From a virus, in IMG/VR virus record IMGVR_UViG_3300033148_004791, positions 1-41,139 of that record: DNA of 41,139 bases, one strand, 5' to 3'. Below are positions 22,701 to 30,229 of the stretch, piece by piece. A program made the translations under genes and the position numbers. Positions within the stretch are counted from its first letter, which is position 1. Each line of letters begins with the position of its first letter. The notes under the pieces were generated by a model. It did not search any database. It saw only the letters and a program-made list of their open reading frames with translations, and was not told the DNA's origin.

Positions 22701-23480
22701 TATGCCAGCAAGGAACAAAATATAGATGCTCATTCGAGTTCGTTCACTACCCTGACAAGCTCTACTGTCTCTAATTACCTAAGAGCAGGACTTGATGACC
22801 AAAACACAGGCTGGAGCAATGCAGATTTCTTAGCATTAACTTATAAATATGCCAGTACCTCAGATGAAACAAGAACAACTTCATCCTTAACCCCTGGGGC
22901 GAACGATTATCTTGTTTATATGTATCCTGATGGATGGGGAAATTTAACGGTTGGAACGGATTATGAAACCGATGGTCATGGTACATCTTTCTTGTTCGAT
23001 GGCGTAACGGCAGCAATGGCCTATGAAGGACTTAATAACTGCACCAATGAAGTAGGCTTTCAGGATTCCTACAGAGTGTATGTGTCCACAGGCAAAGACT
23101 ATGGTAGTGGGTCCGGGACTTTAGTTGGTGGTTCGGTACAAACTTTGAATCCTATATACTATGGAAAAACAACCGATGCAAGTGGCTATAATGAGGCAGA
23201 TGTAGAGGGATGTGCAAATTCCACCATTTCAAATGATTACACACAGGTATGGGATGCAGTAACCCTTGGTTCGGGAGAATATGGATTATGGTGTTTCCCA
23301 AAGAGGATGGGGTCTAAGGGAGTTGAATATACGTTCTGGGATCATGACACGGGATTTGGATTTGATTTTCAGGATGCTGAAACGGTTAGTGTAACAAACT
23401 ACTCAAATTGGACTGAAGATTATTATGTGTATAGGACTACCAATTCTAATTTAGGAACTATTACGGTCGAAACGAAATGA
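19719..23480 (+). CDS. Large tail fibre protein with apparent signal peptide
   Basis: About 1253 residues. Start uncertain: TTG 19719 behind AGGGTGG gives a signal-peptide-like start (RYRFVIVVLGLIVAGG, then a VGA site); GTG 19710 or GTG 19782 are alternatives. Fibre hallmarks: Asp/Gly/Thr-rich beta repeats, the twice repeated LDDVCDVGSTT (near residues 110 and 270), CSNCVDASD, NHNDLGGIQGGTNDEYYHLT followed by SAEHTGFF, a very common tail-fibre segment, and a C-terminal Ser/Thr/Asp-rich beta domain. Overlaps the next gene by 4 nt (ATGA). Likely the main host-binding fibre. Confidence 0.8.
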   Translation: MRYRFVIVVLGLIVAGGHFNNVGAYQVPTLQVDDLTSCLNVQTDADGVMTCGPAGTGGTGNMTWQVYDTDHNGTVDYCEVALDVQCSNCVDASDVAADVATQAELDALDLDDVCDVGSTTNNRITVDGVTITDGNDLIMDDMILSESQVTVARTINFPDESGTIVTTYRTGNIFNSPDEGNVLRGTKSGKTAWSNVLALGVDGQIRASNIQIRGGDEGDEDASLVLYEGGSGTEYYNRLIASNPTAYRINYLPDETGTILTDASTSPWDLDDVCDVGSTTDQGITVLDLEVSTPNAIYNLSHDSFADFTTAEHFTMLDEDMLSSDDATKAATQQSIKAYIASASASIDEADEITMEYATSSSYNNVQEWSNMVQSAGLLVGGTLSDNGDGSLSVAGGSGFAKTTDSETGITTFITWATDNSVSLTDNAKNTVYIDYNGGSPFVESTTTPSATIDHTTKFPIGAVWRNGTTLHIVNAGTRIYNWARRGHRRARELRKYERASGLALSETGTRSIATTAGVVYAGYDRLTLAEVDTSDGDTFTAYYRDAGDSWTTVEDQTQIDNVKYDDGDGTLGDVANNKYGVHWVYLDNDGHLLVQYGQGSYKLAEAIEAGVPPAPEYLNDFAIIIGKIIILRDAPSFTSVLSAFVTQFEMNVSVNHNDLGGIQGGTNDEYYHLTSAEHTGFFNKDVHDSDDITEGTSHYFDDDGVDANTNADTECSGDTTYYSGEGNCNDLDNQYVELTDSVGVVADVDTTTDPPERDDVLKWNGNNWVAAAYDYSFVFDFDTFSDGQSSPQLLGSGIWKDIGAITFTASYSNGPPTSCVITIAGDFDGGSGSGWTDDELEMDDGDKTSESTDEATNYPDDSGDTISFNAVADTLTPDSNDYQVTFYNYFIHDDFASNNGFDDGDLDTIASGGTQIVTSDHTRTFTQSIGDSNYLVFAHRKAGTTVTQVRCGTDSNALTVAMNKNDATAVTPLKETVSHSNAANNPKTEDFYVYASKEQNIDAHSSSFTTLTSSTVSNYLRAGLDDQNTGWSNADFLALTYKYASTSDETRTTSSLTPGANDYLVYMYPDGWGNLTVGTDYETDGHGTSFLFDGVTAAMAYEGLNNCTNEVGFQDSYRVYVSTGKDYGSGSGTLVGGSVQTLNPIYYGKTTDASGYNEADVEGCANSTISNDYTQVWDAVTLGSGEYGLWCFPKRMGSKGVEYTFWDHDTGFGFDFQDAETVSVTNYSNWTEDYYVYRTTNSNLGTITVETK

Positions 23481-24937
23481 AAAGATTAATCATCATTCTT
23501 ATACTTTTAATATGTGTACCTGTTTATGGAGATATAGAGTTAACAGGGAAAGTAGCTCCGAAAAACGATGGCTTTACGGGGATAGTGGATGCAAGCCAAG
23601 TATTAGGTGGAGGGGGTAGTGGAGTATTGCCAGATGCGTGTTTTGATGATGTATGGATTAATGTAGATGGTGGCACTTTGGAGATACCAAATAGCACTTC
23701 TCTTCCAGCCAGTTGTAATGATGGCGAGATATATATGGATACCGATGCAACAAGTGGGCAACAGATATATGGTTGTGAAGGTGGTGCTTGGGTATTGCAA
23801 GGTGATGGCGGTGGCGGAGGTGGCGGAGATAATATTACTGTTAATGGTTCAGCCGCAGATACAACGGCTAATTTTAAAGACGGTGATATAGATTTTACTT
23901 TAGTTGATGGTGGAGCTGGTGGCCCTGATGATGTAACGGCTACAGTTGATTGTTCTGGTTGTATAGATGCAACGGATATGGGAACAGATAGTGTTAGTGC
24001 GGATGAACTAAATGCCACTGGTGTAGAGGCTGAATTAGAGGGTGTGATGGATTTACAGGACATGCAAGGAGCAGTTACAGATGGGCAAGTTCCTAATGAT
24101 ATTACTATTGACTTATCAACTTTGGCAACAAACTTCACCTGTACTGATAATGAATCTACAGATGAGAATAATACAATAGTTTTTGTTGATGGAGCTACTG
24201 GCTCGCAAGGAGCAGAGACAGATGGGGATTTTTATTATAACCCTTCAACTGGAGTGGTAACTGCAACGGGATTCGCTGGTGCGTTAACGGGGAATGTTAC
24301 AGGTAATTGTTCTGGTTCTAGTGGAAGCTGTACTGGTAATGCTGCAACGGCAACTGCCTTAGCTACTGATGGCACAGACTGTAATGCTGGTTATGCTGCA
24401 AGGGGTATTGATGCAAGTGGTAATGCTGAATTGTGTTTTGATGTATGTACCCAGGCTGAACATGATGCAGAGGATGAATGTAGTGAAATATCTGGGTGCT
24501 TAACAACTATTGATATTTCAGAAAATACCAATCTAACTGGTGGCAAGTATCTTACCTTAACAGGTGATGATTTATTGTTGGATGAAAAGATAGCTACCGT
24601 TGGACATCATATTACATTGGAAGACCCAAGCACAAGCGATACAGCTATTGTGAGGTTGGCATGGGCGTATGATGTGTCTGTTACAAAAGTGAGTTGTTCT
24701 ACCGACATGGGAACGGCTACAATACAGTTTGATGAACGTGGAGAAACAACACCCAATACTAGTGGGACTGATATTCTAAGAGCGGCCTTGGTATGTGATA
24801 CCGATTCTCAAATGACTCTTGATTTTTCAAATACGGGGATAGCTGCTTTTTCAACTGCATCAATGGATGTTGATGCTGTGTCTGACCCTGCTCCCAATCA
24901 AGTAATAATTCATGTATGGGTGGTGAAAGATGATTAA
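23477..24937 (+). CDS. Tail fibre-like protein with signal peptide
   Basis: 486 residues, ATGA overlap with the large fibre gene. It begins MKRLIIILILLICVPVYG, a textbook signal peptide, then DIELTG. The mature part is fibre-like: poly-Gly hinge (GDGGGGGGGDN), ITVNGSAADTTANFKDGDID, CSGCIDATDMGTDSVSADEL (shared motif with the large fibre), SQGAETDGDFYYNPSTGVVT, and ALTGNVTGNCSGSSGSCTGN, typical of Gly/Ala/Thr fibre shafts. The C-terminal domain is a beta sandwich of unknown family. Several Cys could form disulphides if exported. Confidence 0.75.
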   Translation: MKRLIIILILLICVPVYGDIELTGKVAPKNDGFTGIVDASQVLGGGGSGVLPDACFDDVWINVDGGTLEIPNSTSLPASCNDGEIYMDTDATSGQQIYGCEGGAWVLQGDGGGGGGGDNITVNGSAADTTANFKDGDIDFTLVDGGAGGPDDVTATVDCSGCIDATDMGTDSVSADELNATGVEAELEGVMDLQDMQGAVTDGQVPNDITIDLSTLATNFTCTDNESTDENNTIVFVDGATGSQGAETDGDFYYNPSTGVVTATGFAGALTGNVTGNCSGSSGSCTGNAATATALATDGTDCNAGYAARGIDASGNAELCFDVCTQAEHDAEDECSEISGCLTTIDISENTNLTGGKYLTLTGDDLLLDEKIATVGHHITLEDPSTSDTAIVRLAWAYDVSVTKVSCSTDMGTATIQFDERGETTPNTSGTDILRAALVCDTDSQMTLDFSNTGIAAFSTASMDVDAVSDPAPNQVIIHVWVVKDD

Positions 24938-26042
24938 ATACATTCTTCTAATACTACTATTTACTTCTACAGCAAGTGCTCAAAATATATTAGACGTGCC
25001 CACACAATTAAAGTGCATGAAGGAAAAAATCTTATTTCATAGAAAAATACCAGAAAGCAAGGTCTTTATACATAATGAAGTATCAAAGAAAATGGAAGAA
25101 TGGAGTTTGCCCGAACATGTACATTATTTATATATCTCTGATAAGAGAGTTATGGATGAAAAAGGTGAGATTGTTTCTAAGAGAACCAAAAACGCGCGAT
25201 TCTTTGAAGCGGGTAGAGCTATAAGTGGAAAACAGGAGTGGAAAGCTAAACTTTACACAGGTGAACCATTTTATCATAATAAGGAATCAAACACATGGTA
25301 TCTCACAGAATCAGATATGATTACACCAGGAGAATATGAGAGACAAACCAGGTTAAGTTGGTGGGAAAAATTGGGGATAGCTTATGCTGCCAGTGGTGAC
25401 CCAATTTATTCAGGTGCAGGTGATGGTCATATTTATAGATATTTAGACTGTGGGTATGTTAATTGTTGGGATACCATCCACGATTACACATCTGGTACTC
25501 CAAACCATACTGGTAATAATCTTGAAGTAATAGCAAGAAATGATATGCACGGTTCTTACGAGTGGGAACATTGGATTTACAGAGGGTTCTTTCCAGTAGA
25601 TACATCCGGCCTGCCAGATGATGCAAACATTACCTCTGCTACAATGAATTTGTATTGTACTTATAAATTTGGTAGTTGGGAGTTTAGACTAGTTGAAGCT
25701 ACTCAAGATTTAACATGGATGTTAAAAACTACTGATTATGATGAATGTGGTGCGGTAGATGACCCTACTGCTTTAGCAACTGATATTGCACTTACGGCAG
25801 GTCAATATAACGTATGGACGCTTAACCAAACCGGATTAGATTTAATTGATGTTGAGGGTTGGACAAAATTTGGATTAAGGGAATGGAAATTTGATGGAGA
25901 TGACGTTGAGCCTGGGTACAATCAAGTTTCAAGGGGAACGTTTAGTTCCAGCGAGCGTGCAGGAACAGAACAAGACCCATATCTGGAAGTAGTTTATACG
26001 ATTGGTGGAGAAGCAGCAGCAAGAAGGATAATGTTATATTAA
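24930..26042 (+). CDS. Exported protein with DNRLRE-like domain
   Basis: 370 residues. Signal peptide MIKYILLILLFTSTASA followed by QNILD. A charged helical segment (LKCMKEKILFHRKIPESKVF) comes first. The second half, from about residue 170, resembles DNRLRE/carbohydrate-binding-like domains: HWIYRGFFPVDTSGLPDDAN, ITSATMNLYC, WTLNQTGLDLI, FGLREWKFDGDD and EQDPYLEVVY. Such domains hold surface filaments. It overlaps the fibre gene before it and precedes the lysis genes. Confidence 0.65.
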   Translation: MIKYILLILLFTSTASAQNILDVPTQLKCMKEKILFHRKIPESKVFIHNEVSKKMEEWSLPEHVHYLYISDKRVMDEKGEIVSKRTKNARFFEAGRAISGKQEWKAKLYTGEPFYHNKESNTWYLTESDMITPGEYERQTRLSWWEKLGIAYAASGDPIYSGAGDGHIYRYLDCGYVNCWDTIHDYTSGTPNHTGNNLEVIARNDMHGSYEWEHWIYRGFFPVDTSGLPDDANITSATMNLYCTYKFGSWEFRLVEATQDLTWMLKTTDYDECGAVDDPTALATDIALTAGQYNVWTLNQTGLDLIDVEGWTKFGLREWKFDGDDVEPGYNQVSRGTFSSSERAGTEQDPYLEVVYTIGGEAAARRIMLY

Positions 26043-26053
26043 GGAGGAAGCAG

Positions 26054-26356
26054 ATGGCTGAAAAGAACGGCACTACGAAGCGGGTACTGATTAGTATTAT
26101 TATTACACTTGGGACACTTCTTTTGGGATATAGCGTAACTTTTATCAGCTACAACTATGCAGAGGATGCGAAAAGAGATGCCAGGATAGAGGAAGTAAAA
26201 AGGATTATTTCAACATGCAAAGAGGTTGATGCTACGCAGACCGCCAACATTGAGGCCATTAAGGATGACATAAAAGAAACAAAGGATGACGTAAAGACAG
26301 TTATGCAGGATGTCAGGGATATTAAGCATTTGCTCATACAGATAAACAGAAAATGA
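26054..26356 (+). CDS. Membrane-anchored coiled-coil protein, possible spanin or holin-like
   Basis: 100 residues, ribosome binding site AAGGAGGAAGCAG. One N-terminal transmembrane helix (VLISIIITLGTLLLGYSVTF) is followed by a long amphipathic coiled coil (EVKRIISTCKEVDATQTANI, DVKTVMQDVRDIKHLL). N-in anchor plus periplasmic coil is the layout of an i-spanin; XhlA-like proteins have the opposite order. Its place before the amidase supports a lysis role. Confidence 0.6.
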   Translation: MAEKNGTTKRVLISIIITLGTLLLGYSVTFISYNYAEDAKRDARIEEVKRIISTCKEVDATQTANIEAIKDDIKETKDDVKTVMQDVRDIKHLLIQINRK

Positions 26357-26388
26357 GGCATTCATGGCAATGGCCCAAAAGAAAATTT

Positions 26389-26466
26389 ATGATAACCATA
26401 TCGTTTGAAACAATCAGAAAGATTTGGGAGTTTTTTATTAATCTTACAAAGGGAGAGAAGAAATGA
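26389..26466 (+). CDS. Possible 25-residue amphipathic peptide
   Basis: The frame MITISFETIRKIWEFFINLT ending KGEKK starts at ATG 26389 and its TGA overlaps the ATG of the next gene (ATGA). Hydrophobic and aromatic with a basic end, so a small lysis-related peptide is conceivable. No clear ribosome binding site. Another 14-codon frame (26364-26408) overlaps it. Confidence 0.3.
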   Translation: MITISFETIRKIWEFFINLTKGEKK

Positions 26467-26651
26467 AAACAATAATCATAAACCTGATACTGAAAGCGTT
26501 ACAAAAGGTTCTTACGCCAGATATGTTAAAGGCTATTGTGAAACAAGGGCTGGAAGCATTGAAAGAGTATGCGGCTGGGACAGAAAACGAGTTTGATGAT
26601 AAGCTGGTTGCCTGGTTAGCTGATTTTATTATTGAGGCATTTGACCTTTAA
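26463..26651 (+). CDS. Small amphipathic phage protein near lysis genes
   Basis: 62 residues, ribosome binding site AAAGGGAGAGAAGAA. MKTIIINLILKALQKVLTPD, then LKAIVKQGLEALKEYA and EFDDKLVAWLADFIIEAFDL. Proteins of this type (two amphipathic helices, then an ExxWDD/EFDD segment) are common just before phage endolysins; they may act in membrane disruption, but the function is not settled. TAATG overlap with the amidase. Confidence 0.6.
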   Translation: MKTIIINLILKALQKVLTPDMLKAIVKQGLEALKEYAAGTENEFDDKLVAWLADFIIEAFDL

Positions 26652-27178
26652 TGACTAAGCACAGATACATAATCATTCATCATTCGGCCACTAAGGATGG
26701 GGATGTTGTAGACTGGCAAGCTATCAGGAGGTATCACAAGTCTTGGGCGTATCAGGGGAAGATCATAAAAGAAGCTGATGCAAGAAATCTGATAGCAGAG
26801 GGGAAAGAAGTAAAACATCCTTGGTATGATACGGGTTACAACTTTGGCATTGAGAAAATCAATGGTGAGATAGAAACACTGGTTGGTAGGCCGCTAACGT
26901 TTGTTGGCGCTCATACTAAGGGAAGAAACCATGACAGCATAGGGATATGTTGTATCGGCAATTACGATATAGCTACCCCTGCCGAAGAGATGTATGAGGC
27001 GGCAGCTAACCTTTGTATGGTGTTGGTTGACATATATAGTATCCCCCTGCAAAGCATAAAAGGGCATAGAAGCTTTGCAGACAAATCATGTCCTGGCAAG
27101 AACTTTGACATACAAAGAGTGATTGATAATGTAGCAAGGAAAGTAATTGGCAAGGTTGCAAAATGTGACTATGGATAG
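26651..27178 (+). CDS. Endolysin: N-acetylmuramoyl-L-alanine amidase (Amidase_2/PGRP)
   Basis: 175 residues, single domain. It matches T7-lysozyme-like amidases: IIIHHSATKDG (zinc ligand His10), GYNFGIEKING with the catalytic Tyr63, VGAHTKGRNHDSIGICCIGN, and GHRSFADKSCPGKNFD with His139, Lys145 and Cys147 in the same H-x5-K-x-C spacing as T7 lysozyme. It cuts the amide bond between MurNAc and L-Ala. No signal peptide, so release by a holin or another membrane protein is expected. No cell-wall binding domain. Confidence 0.93.
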   Translation: MTKHRYIIIHHSATKDGDVVDWQAIRRYHKSWAYQGKIIKEADARNLIAEGKEVKHPWYDTGYNFGIEKINGEIETLVGRPLTFVGAHTKGRNHDSIGICCIGNYDIATPAEEMYEAAANLCMVLVDIYSIPLQSIKGHRSFADKSCPGKNFDIQRVIDNVARKVIGKVAKCDYG

Positions 27179-27374
27179 GCAGATTTTAATAACAGTAACT
27201 TGTGATTCACAAATAAAGGTAGACAGGCTGGAAGAAAAGAAATTCCTGGTGCTTGACAGGGCAAGGGCAATGTTACTTCTTCTTGCATTAGAGAGGACGT
27301 GTGAGCATGAGGGGGATGCGTATAGTGATTTTGCAAAAGAGATAGAAGATTTTATCGAAAGGAGTTGGGCGTGA
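27171..27374 (+). CDS. Small hypothetical protein, 67 residues
   Basis: ATG 27171 lies within the amidase end (8-nt overlap). MDRQILITVTCDSQIKVDRL then EKKFLVLDRARAMLLLLALE and an acidic end. The middle helix is hydrophobic but charged residues flank it; no clear membrane span. GTGA overlap with the next gene. Not recognised. Confidence 0.5.
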   Translation: MDRQILITVTCDSQIKVDRLEEKKFLVLDRARAMLLLLALERTCEHEGDAYSDFAKEIEDFIERSWA

Positions 27375-27721
27375 AAAGACTGTTTCTTATTATGGTAACC
27401 ATTTTACTCTTTTCTTCCATGGCATTTGCCTTGCCAGGAACTAAATCATGGAAAGCTGTTTGGGATGCAAACACTGAGGATGATTTAGCGGGATATTATT
27501 TGTATTGGAGGGCTGATGGACAGGAATTTACTGACTCAAGACGTTTGGATTGTGGGATTATTCCTGAACATTCTCTTGGCGATTCTCTTAATGGTAATTA
27601 TATTGCTGTAACAGCTTATGATGATAGCGGGAATGAGAGTGGATGGAGTAACGAACTTTTTTTCGACAAGGATTCTTCTGCTCCTGCGGCTGTAAGCGGG
27701 TTTCAGATAGTGGAAGAATAA
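27371..27721 (+). CDS. Exported fibronectin type III domain protein
   Basis: 116 residues from GTG 27371 (AAAGGAG at proper distance; TTG 27365 less likely). Signal peptide KRLFLIMVTILLFSSMAFAL, then one Fn3 domain: WKAVWDANTEDDLAGYYLYW and YIAVTAYDDSGNESGWSNEL. Fn3 domains occur in phage structural proteins and surface enzymes. It lies among lysis and fibre genes, so it could coat the cell surface or decorate the virion. Confidence 0.7.
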   Translation: MKRLFLIMVTILLFSSMAFALPGTKSWKAVWDANTEDDLAGYYLYWRADGQEFTDSRRLDCGIIPEHSLGDSLNGNYIAVTAYDDSGNESGWSNELFFDKDSSAPAAVSGFQIVEE

Positions 27722-27730
27722 GAATTGAAC

Positions 27731-27859
27731 ATGAATAAAGATATAAAGGATACCATAGAGTCCCTTGAAAATATCTTTTGTGTGCTCGTAATATTTGCAT
27801 TATTTGAGGCGACTGTGTTTTGTGTGCTTTGGGTGATAGGGGCTATTTTATCGGGGTAA
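27731..27859 (+). CDS. Small membrane protein, holin candidate
   Basis: 42 residues: MNKDIKDTIESLENIF followed by a hydrophobic helix CVLVIFALFEATVFCVLWVI and GAILSG, one or two short spans. Ribosome binding site is poor. Close to the endolysin, it could be a holin or a second lysis factor. Too short to assign firmly. Confidence 0.45.
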   Translation: MNKDIKDTIESLENIFCVLVIFALFEATVFCVLWVIGAILSG

Positions 27860-27912
27860 TTATGAAAAAACTATTAATGAGCGTTTAAACCTATACTAAA
27901 GGAGGAAGAAGG

Positions 27913-28401
27913 ATGAAGAGGTTTTTGGTATTGATTGTAGCATTGGTAATATTACCGTTTTATGCGAGTGGGGCAGACAAGATAAATGAAATTTCGTTTT
28001 CTCATAACCTGGTTGGTGTATCAAGAGGGAGTGAGTCGGTGGTTCCGTTAGACATGAAATGTGCGGCAGGGATTATCTTGTCTTTGTCTGTTGACGGAAC
28101 GGACAGCGATAATTTCACCACCTACATCTATGATAATGATATTGATGGGAACAGTACAAACCAGGCTTGGTATAGTGATTCGGACAGGGATGATAATACT
28201 AATCTGATTTACAGCTATCCAAGCTCTGATACCAGCTGGAAAGACACAGACCCAATTCCCTTTAGTTGTGATGATGCAACGGAAATTACATCTTTATATG
28301 TAGCTGGTTACAACCATGATGCTTCGACTTCATTGACGCTGAACGGGAAGATACTTTATAGGTGTTATAAGAATACCGACTACGGGAATGATGCAGAATA
28401 G
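27913..28401 (+). CDS. Exported protein, 162 residues
   Basis: Strong ribosome binding site AAAGGAGGAAGAAGG. Signal peptide MKRFLVLIVALVILPFYASG, then ADKINE. The mature part is beta-rich with many Asp/Asn/Ser (SVDGTDSDNFTTYIYDNDID), two or three Cys, and SLYVAGYNHDASTSLTLNGK. It could be a periplasmic or surface protein, or a fibre tip. Not recognised. It is the last of the signal-peptide genes in the tail region. Confidence 0.6.
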   Translation: MKRFLVLIVALVILPFYASGADKINEISFSHNLVGVSRGSESVVPLDMKCAAGIILSLSVDGTDSDNFTTYIYDNDIDGNSTNQAWYSDSDRDDNTNLIYSYPSSDTSWKDTDPIPFSCDDATEITSLYVAGYNHDASTSLTLNGKILYRCYKNTDYGNDAE

Positions 28402-28411
28402 GGGGCGGTAA

Positions 28412-30229
28412 ATGCCAGAGCAGGGAAGCAAACTAAAGCGTTATCTGGTTGAGAACTTTGGTGGCGGCATAAAGAGTGATGTAGCGGGCATCTATATCAA
28501 TGATAATTTTGTGCCAGATGCCTTGAATGTAGACTTTTCTCTTATCAAGGGGGCAGTAAGGAAGAGGATGGGATATGTCAGGGTTAATGGTGGGGCAGGA
28601 TTAGATGGTGCTGTTACGGGCGGTTACCAGGATTATGTGCAGGGTGGTTGGCGAAATATACTCTGTGCAGGCACAAAGATATATGATTGGGATCAGGTTG
28701 ATGACAGTGCTGCTGTTATTGAAACTGGGATGACTGATGGGAAAAACTATTTTTATGATTTCTGCACCTCTCGTACATCAGCTGACGGCCCTGTTATTAT
28801 AATGACTAACGGGGTTGATGAGATACGAAAATATGATGGCACTACCTGTACCGAACTTGCTTTAACCGAAGGGTACAATTACTTTAAGGCAAGGTATTGT
28901 GCCATGTTTAACAACCATTGTTTCTTTGCTAATACTAAAGAGGGTGCTAATCTTGCCAATGACTGGACGAATACTGCTGGTACTATTTACAGCTATAATA
29001 ATAACGATAAGCATTTTCAGCCGGAGATAGAGGTTGCAGAAGTATGGAACGACACCACACAGCTTACAGAAGAAACGACCAGTCCAACGACCCCTGCCAA
29101 TGGTGAGTACGGAATATCTGCTGGCGTGTTATATGTGAATATCGGGGGTGCACCAGGAACTAATATCCACATTACTTATAAGAATGTTGAGCGGGTAAGG
29201 TGGATGGACCTGGGGAATGCACAGGGATATACTGCCGACCAGTTCATTGATGTAGTAACCTCACCAGGAATGGAAATCAGAAGGATAGTTCCACTTAGAG
29301 ACCTGCTCATTGTTTACAAAGAAGATAGTATTTGGGCAATTTACTATACAGGTGATAGCACTGCCCCTTTTGGGTTATACTGTATTGACCATAATACCAA
29401 GTGTATTGCAGGTTTTAGTGTGTCTGATGTGAAGGGTGAGCATTACTTCTTGTCAGAAGAGGGCATAATGAAAACCAATGGTGCTAAAGTAGACCCTGTG
29501 TTGGTGTCGAAAAACGTGCCTGAGTGGTTTTCTTATGTATCAACTGCAGACTGGAAATATGCCTACGCAGAAACCAGCGAGTATAAAAAACAGTACAGGT
29601 TATTAGTGCCATATCTGGGTGGAGATGATGTAACAGATAAGGATAGGGTTGTGGTGTTTGACTATGAAGATAACACATGGGCTGTTCATAAATATGCAGG
29701 CAATGCTAATGTAATCTTTACCATGACATTAGAACAGGCAGGGACTTGGGATAGCATATCGAGATACTGGGATGAGATAGATGTATCTTGGGAACACCCT
29801 TCTTTATGGTCACGGCACACCAGGTTTTTTACTGGTGATTATAGTGGGTATGTGAGGTTGCATGATACAGTTGAGAGGGATGATGAGGGGACAGACCAGG
29901 CAATAGAGTCGTATGTCATAACGAAACCAATTAACCTGTCACAAAGCGGTGAAGAGATAGGGCTTAATAAGAGATTGCACAGGATGAGGGCAAGGTTAAA
30001 ATCTTTTGATAGCTCTACTCTTAGTTTTTACAGAAAACTTGATGGTGAAAGTGAGTTTTCTTCTATCGGCAGTATTGACCTTGGCCGAACGCCTGAAACA
30101 TTTGCTGATAAGCTGGACTTATCTGGTACGTGCCGTGAGATTGAATATAAGATAGGGAACAATGCGAGCTTACAGCCGTGGGCTTTGTACTGGCTAGAAA
30201 CGCAGTATTTATTGAGGAGTGAACAATAA
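28412..30229 (+). CDS. Tail nozzle/hub-like (stabilisation) protein
   Basis: 605 residues. The start, KRYLVENFGGGIKSDVAGIY with DNFVPDALNVDFSLIKGAVR, matches the opening of tail tubular protein B / P22 gp10-type plugs (a Gly-rich N-terminus followed by DALNVDFxxxxGAVRKR). The rest is repeating beta structure suggestive of a propeller (KIYDWDQVDD, VIIMTNGVDEIRKYDG, RDLLIVYKEDSIWAIYYTGD, HYFLSEEGIMKTNGAKVDPV). It would form the distal short tail. TAATG overlap with the next gene. Confidence 0.75.
   Translation: MPEQGSKLKRYLVENFGGGIKSDVAGIYINDNFVPDALNVDFSLIKGAVRKRMGYVRVNGGAGLDGAVTGGYQDYVQGGWRNILCAGTKIYDWDQVDDSAAVIETGMTDGKNYFYDFCTSRTSADGPVIIMTNGVDEIRKYDGTTCTELALTEGYNYFKARYCAMFNNHCFFANTKEGANLANDWTNTAGTIYSYNNNDKHFQPEIEVAEVWNDTTQLTEETTSPTTPANGEYGISAGVLYVNIGGAPGTNIHITYKNVERVRWMDLGNAQGYTADQFIDVVTSPGMEIRRIVPLRDLLIVYKEDSIWAIYYTGDSTAPFGLYCIDHNTKCIAGFSVSDVKGEHYFLSEEGIMKTNGAKVDPVLVSKNVPEWFSYVSTADWKYAYAETSEYKKQYRLLVPYLGGDDVTDKDRVVVFDYEDNTWAVHKYAGNANVIFTMTLEQAGTWDSISRYWDEIDVSWEHPSLWSRHTRFFTGDYSGYVRLHDTVERDDEGTDQAIESYVITKPINLSQSGEEIGLNKRLHRMRARLKSFDSSTLSFYRKLDGESEFSSIGSIDLGRTPETFADKLDLSGTCREIEYKIGNNASLQPWALYWLETQYLLRSEQ

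Noticed and set aside
23524-24138. Minus-strand 204-codon frame in the second fibre gene
   Set aside because: Ser/Pro-rich antisense of a Gly/Asp/Thr-rich fibre gene; no start signals.
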